From Pseudomicrostroma phylloplanum (lineage: Eukaryota > Basidiomycota > Exobasidiomycetes > Microstromatales): a stretch of 64,000 nucleotides of DNA. The translations under genes and the position numbers were made by a program. Positions 1 through 11,119 of the stretch are shown here, one piece after another (the stretch's first letter is position 1; every line of letters starts with the position of its first letter). The stretch lies in assembly GCA_039545275.1 (NCBI GenBank), contig BCHS01000017.1, positions 1 through 64,000 of the forward strand, given 5' to 3'. The notes under the pieces were generated by a model. That model was not told the DNA's origin. It worked only from the letters and a program-made list of their open reading frames with translations, and made no database searches.

Positions 1-303
1 GTGACATGCGACTCTGACCTTTCCAACTCGAAGCGAGCTTGGGCGTTGGTGAGCGACACTGGAAAGAGTGACGGATTGTCGACATTCCACAGCGCGCCAG
101 GGCGTTCGTTGTGAATAAGCCAAGCAAGCATATAGCCCTGTGCCTGCTGAGGCACATCAGCAAACGGTCCGTTTGCAAGACGATGAAATGTAGAGAATAT
201 CTTTCGCAAGACTCGGTGGCACGAGACAAACACAAGCGCAGTCGGAATATTTACAAAGAAAAGACTAACTTCACTACCTCACTACAAAGAGGGGGCCCCA
301 ACC
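1..303. other. left-edge intergenic stretch, downstream of the P-type ATPase
   Basis: No supported gene. This is the 3' flank of the minus-strand P-type ATPase. The short open frame at 111-347 resembles no family I know and partly overlaps the ATPase 3' end. Confidence 0.5.
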
Positions 304-3300
304 TTACCAGGCAGCCTTCGCCAGTAACGATTTGGGATACTTTCTGACCAGATGTTTTCTCGTCTCATCCACGCATAACATGAACAGAGCATACGCCAAC
401 GGCAATCCGTAGTGCTCGGATGGGACACCCCGCGTGTCGAAGACCTTCTGCAGACCAGGGATGTAGGAGAAGAAGACCGCAAGGACCAGGGCAGTGATCA
501 TGGCGGGCAGAACAAACCAATTGGCGGTGGATGGCTTGAAGTAGGGCGGCTGCTGAAAGATGGACTGCTTGCGAGTGCGGACGATGAGAAGAGTCCCCCA
601 TTGAGCCAAGACAAGGGAGAAGAAGTATACGGACTGACCGCCATAAATGATCTCATTGTACCTCTCAGGATCCCGAGTGGCGAGCGGTGCGCCGCCGTAG
701 TTGAGCCAAATCGAGGAGAAGGGCAGACCAGAGCGTTGCATGAACCAAAAGCTCGTGCACATCGCGAAGGCGGTCAAGGGTAGACCAAGGAATAGGTAAG
801 ACTGGCCAAGCAGCTTCCAGTCGGCCAAGCGATCCGTCTTTATAGTGCGTGGCTTTCTCTTGAGAATGTCGGACTCTGGCGACTCATTGATGAGCGACAA
901 CGAGGGAGCCATGTCGGTGCACACGCAAATGAAGATCATCTGCAGATTCGAGATGGCCTGAGGCAAGCCAAAGAAGAAGGCAACCAGAACCGCCCAAAGC
1001 TCCGCGAAGGTTCCGGCGGGTAGCAGATACGCGACGGTCTTCTTCAAGTTGTCGAAGCAGAGACGTCCAAGGGCCAGGGCATCCACGAAGCCCGAGAAGC
1101 CGTCGAGCAGGACTAGATCAGCTGATTCGATGGCAATGTCGGAGCCGCCGGCGATAGCGACTCCCACATCGGCTTGTCGCAATGCCGGGGCATCGTTGGC
1201 GCCATCACCTGTCATCGAGACGATTTCCTCTCGAGCTTGAAATTCAGTGACAATGCGAAGCTTTTGCTTTGGCGTAGTCCTAGCGAAGACTATCTCATCG
1301 AAGCGGCAAGCTCTCTCCCACTGATCTGCGTTCATTTGCTCGAGGTCTGCGCCTGAGAGACTCAAGGCCAGCTGTGGTCGTGACGCATTGTCATTGAGAA
1401 AGTGGTACTCTGGCAAAACCAGTGTGTCGTCAGAGAGATCCTTGAATCCGTATACAGTGCGCGCAGTGACGATGCCACATTGACGCGCAATTGCGACTGC
1501 GGTCTTTTGGAAATCACCAGTGACCATGAAAAATCGAGCTCCTGCTCCTCTGCAGGTAGCCACGACCTTCGAAATCTCAGGACGAGGGGGATCAACGATA
1601 CCGACGAGACCGACGACGGTGAGGTCCTGGGTAAGATCCAATACTACATCGTCGTCGAGGATATCGGGCAGACTTTTGATCACCTTGCGAGCGAGAATGA
1701 GAACCCTCTGACCCTGCTCGGCCCACTCGCTTTGCATCTTTGAGATCCACGCAAGACGTTCGGTGTCGAGCGGCAAGATTATGCCGCTAGCGTCCAAGAC
1801 CGAGGTACATCTTGTCAACAGGATATCTGGAGCCCCTTTCGCGATCAATACAGAATGATCGGTAAGGGAGAAGTCTAGAGACTCGCTTTCGGCAAGAGCA
1901 ACGTTGAGGCGAGCAGTGGAAGGTTCGGCGAGTTGTACCATGCGAACAGCAAACTTGTTGTTGGAGTTGAAGGCCAGGCTGCCAACGACGTTCCAGCCAG
2001 TCTTTGCTTCATCGACACCGCCGAGCTCCTCGCAGAGTCTGAGACAGGCAGAGTCCGTCGCGTCACCGTTGATCGGCCGATCTGCGATTGGCAAAGCGTC
2101 AACCTCCTTATCTTTCAAAACCAGAAAGGATGCAGCATTGCAGACGCCAGCGAGCCAGGCAAGTGATCGCAATGCATGTCCAAGTGGGTGACCCAGCGTG
2201 ATATGCTTCAGCGAATCCGTCGTAGAGCAAGTATCATTGTGTCCAAAGATGGCCAGGGAGGTAACACGCATTTTCGCTACTGTAAGTGTCCCAGTCTTGT
2301 CAGCCACAGCTATGGTGACTGCTCCAATCGTCTCAACCACAGAAAGCGTCTTAGCCAGAACTCGTGCCTTCCTCATTTTGCTGGCGATTGCAGTCAGACT
2401 GAGAGTGACAGCAATAGGGAGACCCTCTGGAATGAAGGCGACGATGATCGAGACGACGTTGACGATGAGCTGAGGAACGCTCATGAAGTCAGGATGCTTT
2501 GGGCGAAGATAGGCTGCCCAAATGATGACGCAGATGACACCCAGGGTGATAGCCATCGTACTGATGGTGAAGACAAAGTAGAAGATCTCTTTCTCTAGGG
2601 TAGTCTTGCCAGCACGTGGCTTTGAGGCATCCTTTGCCAATCGACCAAAGACGGTGTCGTCACCAGTGGCAGTCACCACAGCGAGACCGCCGCTGCCGGA
2701 CACGCACATTGTTCCCATGAATGCCACGTTGCGAGTCTCGAGGTAGTTGTTGTCGGTACTGTCGACCGATGCCTTGATGGCGTCCGACTCTCCTGTAAGC
2801 ATGGATCGATCAATCTTCACCTGACTGTCGAGGTGGAAGAACCTTACATCGGCTGCGATGCGTTGACCAGTACCGATCACAACGATGTCTCCCCTGACAA
2901 CTTCTTCGGGAGAAATCGACGTCCTCTCCCCGCCTCGAATGACAAGGACAGAAGAGGGCAGCATGCCTCTTATGGATGCCATAGTACGCGAGGTAGTAAA
3001 GTCCTGCCAGGCGTTGAACAAAGCTTGGAGAGCAAAGACGGCAAACAGAACGATGGACAAAGCCAGGACCGACACTTGAGGATCAGCAGCTCCAAGCGGC
3101 TTCCATGAGACCATGACTAGAACGGCGGCCACGAGGAGCAAAGATCCGAAGCCGCCGAACCAGTATCTCATGATTTTCCTCGGCCACTGATTGGGGGGCT
3201 TGCTGAGCTTGTTGAGGCCGTCCCGGGCTCTCTTGCGATCGACCTGAGCAGCTTCGAGTCCAAGCTTAGGACTGCTGCTGAGACGTTGGAATACCTCATC

Positions 3301-3825
3301 GATCGAGATGAGGTGCCAGTCGAGATCAGGGACAGACTGTTTGGCTACCGTGATAGCTTGGCTTCTCTTGAAGATGAAAGGGACATCAGGGAACTTGGCC
3401 CTCATCTTGTCGGGCGTCGCTGGCGTTGCGATGCCGCCTTGGCTCATCTGAATGGACATGGTCCTAAAGTCCGCTGCGACTCGGGCCCTCGGATCGATGT
3501 TCTGCCTTGCCGTAGCTCGAGCAAGTGAGAGGCCACCGATAGACTGTGTCGCTTCCAGCGTCCGCTCTCGCTGTAAATCTTGCGAGTAACCGCCACAGAT
3601 GACCCTGCGACCACACTCATCTATGCCAAGAGTCGCTGTACCAGGGAGCCTGGATGTCGCCGACCTAGGAAAAGCGGGTCCAGGGGAAGCCGAATCCTGG
3701 CCAGTGGTTAGAGTGATGGAGTGCATAGCCAGCTGCTTCTCGACGTCAGTCATGTCGCCGGTGCTCTTGTCGTCATCCGCCAGCGAGGCGGACGAGGGTG
3801 TCTTGTGGACGAACATTGCGCGCAA
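304..3825 (-). CDS. P2C-type (Na+/K+-ATPase-like) P-type cation-transporting ATPase
   Basis: Predicted plasma-membrane pump moving Na+ and/or K+ with ATP. It is one uninterrupted frame of 1173 aa. Seen in order: a Ser/Thr-rich N-terminal tail (about 1-165); the N-terminal cation-ATPase region; actuator motif TGES (about residue 343); TM4 motif FIPEGLP; phosphorylation motif DKTGTLT with the acceptor Asp at about residue 509; nucleotide-domain KGAPD; VTGD; hinge motif TGDGANDAPAL (about 870); then C-terminal membrane helices. These assign it to P-type ATPases, and the N-terminal region and helices read like type IIC (animal Na,K/H,K-ATPase alpha and its fungal relatives). The residue pair before DKTGTLT is VA, where many family members have CS. 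ATG codons at 3825 and 3816 are both possible starts. A decayed relative lies near 7.3 kb. Ion specificity cannot be read from the sequence. Confidence 0.93.
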   Translation of the reverse strand: MRAMFVHKTPSSASLADDDKSTGDMTDVEKQLAMHSITLTTGQDSASPGPAFPRSATSRLPGTATLGIDECGRRVICGGYSQDLQRERTLEATQSIGGLSLARATARQNIDPRARVAADFRTMSIQMSQGGIATPATPDKMRAKFPDVPFIFKRSQAITVAKQSVPDLDWHLISIDEVFQRLSSSPKLGLEAAQVDRKRARDGLNKLSKPPNQWPRKIMRYWFGGFGSLLLVAAVLVMVSWKPLGAADPQVSVLALSIVLFAVFALQALFNAWQDFTTSRTMASIRGMLPSSVLVIRGGERTSISPEEVVRGDIVVIGTGQRIAADVRFFHLDSQVKIDRSMLTGESDAIKASVDSTDNNYLETRNVAFMGTMCVSGSGGLAVVTATGDDTVFGRLAKDASKPRAGKTTLEKEIFYFVFTISTMAITLGVICVIIWAAYLRPKHPDFMSVPQLIVNVVSIIVAFIPEGLPIAVTLSLTAIASKMRKARVLAKTLSVVETIGAVTIAVADKTGTLTVAKMRVTSLAIFGHNDTCSTTDSLKHITLGHPLGHALRSLAWLAGVCNAASFLVLKDKEVDALPIADRPINGDATDSACLRLCEELGGVDEAKTGWNVVGSLAFNSNNKFAVRMVQLAEPSTARLNVALAESESLDFSLTDHSVLIAKGAPDILLTRCTSVLDASGIILPLDTERLAWISKMQSEWAEQGQRVLILARKVIKSLPDILDDDVVLDLTQDLTVVGLVGIVDPPRPEISKVVATCRGAGARFFMVTGDFQKTAVAIARQCGIVTARTVYGFKDLSDDTLVLPEYHFLNDNASRPQLALSLSGADLEQMNADQWERACRFDEIVFARTTPKQKLRIVTEFQAREEIVSMTGDGANDAPALRQADVGVAIAGGSDIAIESADLVLLDGFSGFVDALALGRLCFDNLKKTVAYLLPAGTFAELWAVLVAFFFGLPQAISNLQMIFICVCTDMAPSLSLINESPESDILKRKPRTIKTDRLADWKLLGQSYLFLGLPLTAFAMCTSFWFMQRSGLPFSSIWLNYGGAPLATRDPERYNEIIYGGQSVYFFSLVLAQWGTLLIVRTRKQSIFQQPPYFKPSTANWFVLPAMITALVLAVFFSYIPGLQKVFDTRGVPSEHYGLPLAYALFMLCVDETRKHLVRKYPKSLLAKAAW

Positions 3826-5282
3826 GAGCGGCTGCGAATAGAGACCGAACCAGAAAGCTTCACCTCAGGTGAGATTGGGCCGCCGACGGCCAGGTGAGTA
3901 GTGGAGATGTAGGACACTGGCTACCTTGACTGCCTTTGTCAAAACAGAGGGACGATGAGGAGGAACGACGCTAAACCGAGACGACAACAGAGAAAGGAAG
4001 CAAGAGAGACTCGCTTTTGTAGTCGCACGAGAGCTTTATCATCTATTCAGGATCGTCCGAGCTGATGACGTTGCTAGCCAACACAGCACAGGCAGTGTTG
4101 ACCTGACCCCTTTGGCTGTGTCTGACGGTACCAAATACACGCAGGTACATGCCCCGCTGCCCAGACCATTGGCGGCTATGCTGTCCAGGTCAGGGCAGGG
4201 CAGTGACGCCCCGTTGCCCTCTTGCCCTCATATCGGCCGGCCGGACTCTGACGCCCCCATTCCGATGGGATGCTACTGCGCGTAGTCATTCGGGGCAATA
4301 GTGGCCGTTGATAGCCGCAAGCTATTGGCAAGCATGCCGCCGGTGCAACCAAACCCTGTGCCCATCGGCCCCGCACAAGCCCACGCGCATGGAGTGGGCA
4401 CACGGGGACGTCGCCCCTTCCGATCCGACTTGGTTTCGCCTGCAACAACCCGCGACCCACGAGCGCGTCCAAGAGCCTCATTAAGGCACACAAGACATAG
4501 CGGGTGCGCAAGCTGACATTCCCAAGCTTGCGCCATCACGTTCCCTATCACATGTAGACTCACAGCAGATGTGGCGCGCCTTGTTGCCTCAATGCGATCA
4601 GGGTGTGCCAGAGCCCTCGCCGCCCTAGGACTCACTCAAAATTGCAGGGGGGCTTCTGACCCTCGGGGGCGCTGGCGGCCGGCAGAAGACAGGGGTCAAG
4701 GGTGGTCATGGCCATTGACCAAGAGACGGGCGGGAATGAAGTCACAGCAGTGATGGTGTGAATCGGGACGATCAATGACAACGGCAAAGCAGACAGATGT
4801 CGATGGAAAACGGATGTGAGGGCAGTCGGACCTCTCTAGTGGGCGGTTTAGAGACAGTCGACGCGAAAGTCACAGACTCGAATGCAACTCGACAAAGACC
4901 TCCCGCTCCTCGCGTCACTTGGCCTCAGCAGCATCTGTGATATGGCGCCTTGTTGGGATCCCTCGTCCAGCTCAAGAACTAATAAGAGGATTTTCACTGT
5001 CCTATCACTTCCATGGCAGAGGATGCATAAGACTCAGCCTTTTGAGCGCGAATTCAGGTCGTGCTTAGACGGTGCAGGGCTCAGGACAATGCCGAAGCGC
5101 AAAGAGGATGCTCAGTGTGGGCGCTCACGCGACTCAGGTCGCGGAAGGCTCATTCCAGCCGGAATGTGGTCGTCTTTTGTTGTGACAGTCTTTCGCTCGA
5201 GCTCGCATATGCGAGCAACCTGTACCGACTCTGGCCGAATGCAGTCCCAGAGCAGGGAGAGGTCGACATATTCCTCTTTTGA
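3826..5282. other. gene-poor region upstream of the ATPase
   Basis: About 1.46 kb without a gene I can support. The first few hundred bases are the likely promoter and 5' leader of the ATPase, which reads leftward. Overlapping open frames on both strands around 4176-4760 are GC-rich by-products without recognisable motifs. No tRNA-like B box was seen. Confidence 0.5.
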
Positions 5283-6700
5283 GCGCCAGCACTAGCGGCA
5301 GCAACAGTACCAGCGCTTGTACGCCCGCCTATCGTCAACACGCTTCCTGTTCGTCCCTCCGCTCCACAGGCCGACGTAAGCCCACCTGCCCAAGCAGCTA
5401 CAGAGAGTGCCAGCCGGAGGTCGCGTCATAGACAACGAAGCGGAGCGAGATCTGCTGCCCGAAGACGGGCCGCCAGGGCTCATTGGCGTCGCCGATGCCG
5501 CAGAAGACACAAAGGCAGAAGACCCTGGACATCGCGAAGAAGACCTACGACTAGGAGATCAGGAGGCAGGAGCGAAACAGAGCGAGAAGGACGCATGGAA
5601 GAAGCAGCTGAGAACGATGAAGGAAACAGCCCTCCAATGCTTCCAAGGCCAGACAGGGGCAAGGCCCGTCAGCTGTCAGACAGTGGCGACTACGACTCCG
5701 CTCGTAGTCAAGAGGACGAAGACAGCGATGACTTCTTCCTCAACGACCGAAACTTTGACTTGGATTTTATGCAGGACAGCGAAGATGATGGCAGCGAAGC
5801 TCAATACGAGCCTTCGTCTTCCATGCCCGAAATTCCTAGTGCCAGCAAAGAGGAAGCACTCCCCGGACAAGGCAAGCGGTAGTAAGCGGGCTTCAGCCCC
5901 GGCAAAGAAAATTGGCTCCTCCTCCAAGCTCGCCTCTATATCCGCGGGCCGTGCTGCTGCTGCCACTGCCTCAACATCTTCTTTGCCCGCCGAGCACTTC
6001 GCCGCTCAGCTTGTTAACCCTTCTACGATATGGCTGACTTACAAGCAATACAAGGCCACTTTCGCTTGGCTAGAGAGGCACGTTGTGAAGGCGGGTGAGA
6101 CGAAAGGATGGAATAACAATAAGGTAGATGCGTCGATGCTTCCCCTTGCCAAGTCCCCCAATAGTGCCATCCTGTTGTGGTGAGTCGCATGACGTGATTG
6201 TATGAAATGCGGCGGTCCTGACCATTCTTCCTTCCGCATCGCGCAGGCACGCGAGTGAGCATGTGATGGCCCTCTAGGACGGCGAGAGGGGACTAGCGAA
6301 GGGTGTTCAGCTCGAATACTTGCAGTCACTTGCCCATCTACAGGTGCTCAAGGTCTTGACCTCCTTCAGACGTTATCTCTCGAAGGCCGCCGACGTCAAA
6401 TCGACCTGGTTTTCTCTTCTGGCACCTTACATAAGCCAGACGACTTTAAAGCTTGTGTTCTCCCCTTTGGCCGCCGACGAACGCTGCAATGCGAACAATG
6501 TGAGCGAGCTGTTGGATCTATGCAAGTCATCGCTAGACTTCGAAGAGGTCCGAGACACCGTGAGTGCGCCGTCCCTTGAAGAGTTTTCCAACAGTTCGGA
6601 AAATAACATGCCGACCCTTTCGCCCATCTCAGTTTCTGGACATGAACAGTCACGAAACGTACAAAGCCTATCAACAATCACCAGACTTTGTAAAAGTCAT
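5283..6700 (+). pseudogene. decayed spliced gene of unknown function
   Basis: A coding-like stretch broken in two places. From 5283 one frame runs about 200 codons: an Ala/Pro-rich start, a strongly Arg-rich section, then an acidic section with SDSGDYDSA and DSDDFF. It stops at 5880-5882. Coding character continues in another frame (KKIGSSSKLASISAG, then a WLTYKQYKATFAWLERH-like folded-looking part). That part ends at an intact intron 6180-6246: GTGAGT donor, CTGAC branch-like site, GCGCAG acceptor. The joined frame meets one TAG at 6275-6277, then stays open for over 190 codons (SLAHLQVLKVLTSF and SELLDLCKSSLDFEEV). I infer one frameshift and one nonsense change in a once-functional gene. 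I recognise no family. A shorter working protein ending at the TAG is the alternative. Confidence 0.45.
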
Positions 6701-7320
6701 GTGATCAACCTGGCCAGGGTAGACTGCTGCGCAGATGTGGTGCCCACCAGGCGTCGAGGAAGTTCAGAGGTGCTTGCGTTCGCACACTCTCTCTCCTTGG
6801 TTTCGCGCCTATCCAGAGCTCTTTTCTACCTCTCCCCTTTTGGTCCCTCGATTTGACTCTATGGCCCTCGGTCACCGAGCCTACTTTTGTATCACGGTCA
6901 CACGAAACGGCGCGGCCAGGGGAGCGGACGACATTGATCAGGTGCAGTCTGGCTACTGCGCGGCTGTGCCATCGTCCGCTACCCTCTTGCAGCTCTCTAC
7001 TGCTCTCTGCAGACGAAGTCACTTCTGTTTCTCTTGCTTTTCGTGGAATGTGATCAGTGCTCCTCCACCTGTGGTATTAGTAGAGCCCGATTAGCAACTG
7101 TCAGTCACCCTCACTCAGACATGTCTGCATGAACGGAAGCCAGTGGTAAAGGCACTAGTCAGGTACTGACCAGCTGTCGAGGCTTGCCAATTTCTGCCAA
7201 CAATTCGAAGTCAAGGCGTCCATCAAGCCGAGGTGTGGTACCAATGTGCCACAGTAGAAAGCAGTGCACCAATCTTGACCTTGCGCTTACGCTTCCACTC
7301 CGAGAAATAATGTTGCACCG

Positions 7321-7458
7321 CCAACCACAAAAGACGTGTCTCTGTCCGAACAAATGAGATTTACAGATCCAAAAACCCAGATTCTGGTCGCACAACAGCA
7401 CTGAGACTGCCTCCAGCGACTCAACGACAGATAGCGTTTTAGCCAAGACTCGTGCCTT
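7321..7458 (-). pseudogene. relic of a P2C-type P-type ATPase (phosphorylation-site region)
   Basis: The minus strand encodes KARVLAKTLSVVESLEAVSV followed by CDQNLGF, where an ATPase would have the DKTGTLT phosphorylation motif. The intact pump at 304-3825 has KARVLAKTLSVVETIGAVTI at the same place. DNA at about 7424-7459 matches DNA at about 2335-2374 over some 36 bases with only a few differences. The phosphorylation motif is destroyed and no other ATPase motif survives nearby, so this is a short dead fragment. It reads more like a diverged paralogue than a fresh partial copy of the neighbour, because conservation fades immediately after CD. Confidence 0.75.
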
Positions 7459-9682
7459 CGGGCCAGGTGAGACCGACGGGGTCAAGTGCTCTCTCGAGTC
7501 CTTTCCATCGTTGCATCGAAGCTGTAGCAAGACGATCGGGATCAGCACGCTTCATTCGATGTGCCTCAGGGGCTGCGAGGCACTGAGCTGTCACAAGCGT
7601 ACCCAGACGCATTGACATCTTCCGACGCTGCAGTCCGCGACGCAAAGGAGACCGCCCTCGGCTGCCGCATTGGCGTAGCAAGTTTACCCATACTGCTTTC
7701 CATTTGTTGCCTTGAGCTCCTTGACCGCTTCTGGCGCTCGGTTGTGGCGATCGATCATCTTGGCCACCTGTCGAGGACCGGCGAGAGATCGTGCGAAATG
7801 CCAGCTCTGATGACAAGCTTGTGCGCTTCAGACGTCCACAATATGTACCGGAGCCAGGTTTCTTGCGTTGCTATACGTTGATTTACTGAAGGAAGATCGA
7901 CCTGCCGCCCTCAACTGGGGCGACGATAGGATTGTGAAGCTTCCCTATCCTCAGTGGGTGAGCCGCGAGTCTGAAGTGATACCGGAAAAGGGAGGACGGA
8001 ATCACATGTACGATGTGAGACGAGGAGGAGGCTGTGAGCGTAGATGAAATGAGGAGACAAGGCGAGGCGGTTCCATAGCTCCCTGCAATCTCATGTCATG
8101 TCAGACGCCCCACCTCTTTTATGTCGGCCTGGCCCTGATCTTGTCCATTCCTGAATCAGACATACATTACTCGTCTCTATGAAGCAACTCATTGCGCATA
8201 CTCCGTAGTTGTAGAGGCGCTGCGCTACATCATGAAAGTCCCTACACCAGACCGACGGTATATCGGATGGACATGGCAGTCTCCGTGGGGTAATGGGCTT
8301 GGAGAGATGGCTACACTCCTCGTAGCGACTGTTGATGCGCCGGCACAGTCACTGATCTTGTGGCAAATGCTGACCATATTGGAAGTGCTCCAGTTGGTCT
8401 AGGAGCTTGGCTAGGAGAGACGACAGTGGCATCTACTTTCTAACCCCAATCTTATACCCCTAGCTCTATACCCCCACCCTCGTCACCAGGCATGCAGAGA
8501 CTAGGTCCTCGCTTGCCAAGCGAGGCGCGCGAAATTGTACACAAGGCCTGCGGGAATGTCTTGCGAGTCTATGTCCGTCCAACGCAGCTCTGCGCAGCAG
8601 CTGACCTCGTTTGCCGTCCGACCGAAAGCTTCGAACTTTGCCTCTGTCGACAGTGTTGGCTTTGTTGGGGTGGTAGCAATTCGAAAGTTGATCCTGATCT
8701 CAGTTCTGGTCTTGAGCATAGCATGTAGTGTGAATCAAGCCTTCGTACTACGGGCCAAGGGAAGGCTCCAGTCCATCCTCGCTGGGCGACTGACATCCAG
8801 GCACGTCTGAGCAGTCAGTTTCCAGAGCACATCGGCATATACCTCCATGCGTGACACGCCAGATGAGCAAAGCATCTCAGCACCTACCTTGACATGTGTA
8901 AATATCAACGAAATTGGCAGGCGAGGTCTTCGAGGTCTTGGTCTTGGTCTTTGAGGTGTTGATGAAAGGAACTGAAGTCAATCTCGACCGAAGCCAAGAC
9001 TCCTTACTGTACGACTCCACTGCCCAGCGCTCGGAAAAGACTGGTCCCGCCCCAACTGCTTGACACAGTCTGTAGACCGTGTCTTTCGTCCCAAACATCG
9101 CGTTCCGGACTGAGCACGACCCTTCACATGCACGGCCTCTTTGCATACTGGCCCTGTCTCTTGTATTGCCTTCTCTATACCCCCCGACGCCCCTGACCTT
9201 TCTTGTGCTCGTCTGACAGAGACGACACACGGACGACGTCAGGTAAACCAACAGCATCCGCAAAAAGTGGGCGCCCTTCGACGCTCTCGTGCAAATTACC
9301 TAGTGACTTTAGGTGCTTGCTCGGTAGCAACAGGATGTAGGCGCTGAGGCCTGGAAAGTGTGCAGAGTACAAGACCACTTGAACTGCTATCATGCGATTG
9401 AGTGCGAAGATGTACCAGCCACTGTCCAACGCATGACCAGGATTCGGTGCTGTCCTAGAGTGGAAAGTGAGATCCGAGAGAGCGACAGACAGTACAGTAC
9501 TCCTCCTCAGATCTGGTATTGCTCTGCTGCAGTCAGCTGGTCTCTTTGTCAGACTAGCATGTTCAGTTGCAGCTGGACCTCGCAGGTCGGTCCGTGTCTC
9601 GTTTCAAAATGACCCACGACGCCGTTTTGGCCATACGATGCTGCTCTGAGGCCGGACCTTGGCTACTCCCCCTTGCTTCCGG
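7459..9682. other. gene-poor accessory DNA between the ATPase relic and the repeat field
   Basis: About 2.2 kb with only short mutually overlapping open frames and no recognisable domain. A small TTGGTCTT/GAGGTCTT-type microrepeat occurs near 8920-8955. The frames near 7439-7881 and 8492-8810 are open on both strands, which is typical of non-coding GC-rich DNA. More relics could be hidden here, but I could not identify any. Confidence 0.45.
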
Positions 9683-9900
9683 ATGAGTAATGTTTGCACA
9701 GGCTGCGTAACTTTGCGGTTGTACTGAGCAGACGTTGCGTCCAATTGCGTAATTGTTGCACACTTTGCGTAATTTTGCACTGTAAATGAGTAATGCTTGC
9801 CAGCAATTGCGTAATTATTGCATAGATGCGTAAATTTGCAGAGCAATGAGTAAAAGCAGCAGTCCAATTGCGTAATCTTGCAAGCATTGCGTAAAATGAC
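9683..9900 (+). repeat. GCGTAA/TTGCA-rich repeat block, direct copy A
   Basis: The block is built from short alternating words such as AATTGCGTAATTTTGCA, TGCGTAAATTTGCAGAG and ATGAGTAAAAGCAGCAG. It is clearly poorer in G+C than the genes around it. Its last ~165 bases align with copy B at 10551-10700 in the same orientation, sharing AAAGCAGCAGTCCAATTGCG exactly. Copy A has about 20 extra bases, consistent with gain or loss of one internal word. Confidence 0.85.
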
Positions 9901-10293
9901 AATAGTCAAACCATGCTGGAAACACTGCCGCTGCCAGATATCAAACAACAGACGTGTGAGAGCCATTATAGCTGCATCTACATCGAAGACAGCTGCTTCT
10001 CAAGGTCAACTTTGAAGGCAGCTAGCTTCATCTGGAGCAACATTTGGGCAATGTACGGTACTGTACTGCGGTTTTACATATTTGCTGTGCAACAATCTGC
10101 GTTTCGTGCACTTGCCTCTTCCATCTGAGCATAATCTCAAGCCACAGAATAGTCAAGCTCAGGCGCTAGAGCAGTGTCGTACAATTCACTACTACCACTC
10201 CATCGTCCTCTGCCAACCGGACTCTCCCGCCAGCCTCGCAAATATCTGTGTCCTGGCTACAATGTAACGCTCCTGGCTAAACATTGCTGCGGC

Positions 10294-10322
10294 TGGCTAG
10301 AATTGAGTAACAAAAGGAATAC
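10294..10322 (+). repeat. R2 motif copy 1 (plus)
   Basis: First of nine copies of a ~28-bp motif with core GGCTAGAATTGAGTGAC followed by an AAAAGGAGTA-like end. This copy reads GGCTAGAATTGAGTAAC and is preceded by GCTGCGGCT. A partly matching flank (AGCTCAGGCGCTAGAGCAGT, about 10155-10175) lies upstream, as in the longer unit described at 11821-12416. Confidence 0.8.
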
Positions 10323-10550
10323 GGTATTTCGCAATCGACCAGGAATGCTACTGACCGTACAGTACTTGATCTATACTCGTTATGTCACTCAATTCTACTG
10401 TAGTAGATTGGCAGATCCTGCTAACTACAATACTGAGTCATTTGTGCACCAATGACAAGTGATGTCAAAGATTGGAGCGAAGGAGAGGAGAACGACAATA
10501 GCAGCCAAGCAGAGCCGTATCACACGCAAGGCAGCCTTGCAGTACTCCGC

Positions 10551-10700
10551 GTTGCATCCAATTGCGTAATTTTGCACTCCTAGTGAGCAATGTTTGCAAG
10601 CAACTGCGTAACAATTGCATACACGCGTAATTTTGCAGAGTAATGCGTAAAAGCAGCAGTCCAATTGCGTAACTTTGCACAATTTGCGTAAAGTGACCAG
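10551..10700 (+). repeat. GCGTAA/TTGCA-rich repeat block, direct copy B
   Basis: Same orientation as copy A (9683-9900). It begins GTTGCATCCAATTGCGTAAT and ends in TTGCGTAAAGTGACC. I judge identity with A at roughly 80 percent by eye over about 150 bases, with exact matches over 20-base stretches. Confidence 0.85.
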
Positions 10701-10834
10701 AGGCTTGACAGCCTAGAGTCACAGACTGTCTTTGGAAATTTGAGGCAGCAGTGTGAGGGGAGAAGCAAGTGCAAACAACTGTGTAAGAAGCTTTTGTGCA
10801 GAGGCTAGCGCTACCAGAGAATATCACGGGTATC

Positions 10835-11045
10835 AGATTTACGCAGATTGCTGCAATTTTACTCATTTGCTGTGCAAATTTACGCATCTGTTGCAATTAT
10901 TACGCAATTGGACGCAAAGATTACTCATCAGAGCTGCAAGATTATGCACTACCTGCAAAAGTTACGCTTTTGGCTGCAATGTGGAGTACCGCAATATCTT
11001 CTAATGAGCCCATGTATGACTCTTACGCAACTGGCTGCAAACAGC
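10835..11045 (-). repeat. GCGTAA/TTGCA-rich repeat block, inverted copy C
   Basis: The plus strand carries the reverse complement of the same words: TTTTACTCATTTGCTGTGCA, AAATTTACGCATCTG and TATTACGCAATTGGACGCAA. These match the reverse complement of copy A. Copies A and C are therefore an imperfect inverted repeat about 1.36 kb across with B between them. Confidence 0.82.
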
Positions 11046-11119
11046 GTGGCTCGATTCAGCCGCCAAAGTGCAAGGCAGATTGCCAGACTTCCCCTCCAAC
11101 GGTCAATCTGACGCGCATT

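Noticed and set aside
4176..4753. Overlapping open frames on both strands
   Set aside because: They are open because of high GC. Both strands are equally open, with no domain, no good start context and no splice support.
9683..11045. CRISPR-like or tandem satellite array
   Set aside because: The word spacing is irregular, there are no unique spacers of constant length, and the organism is eukaryotic.
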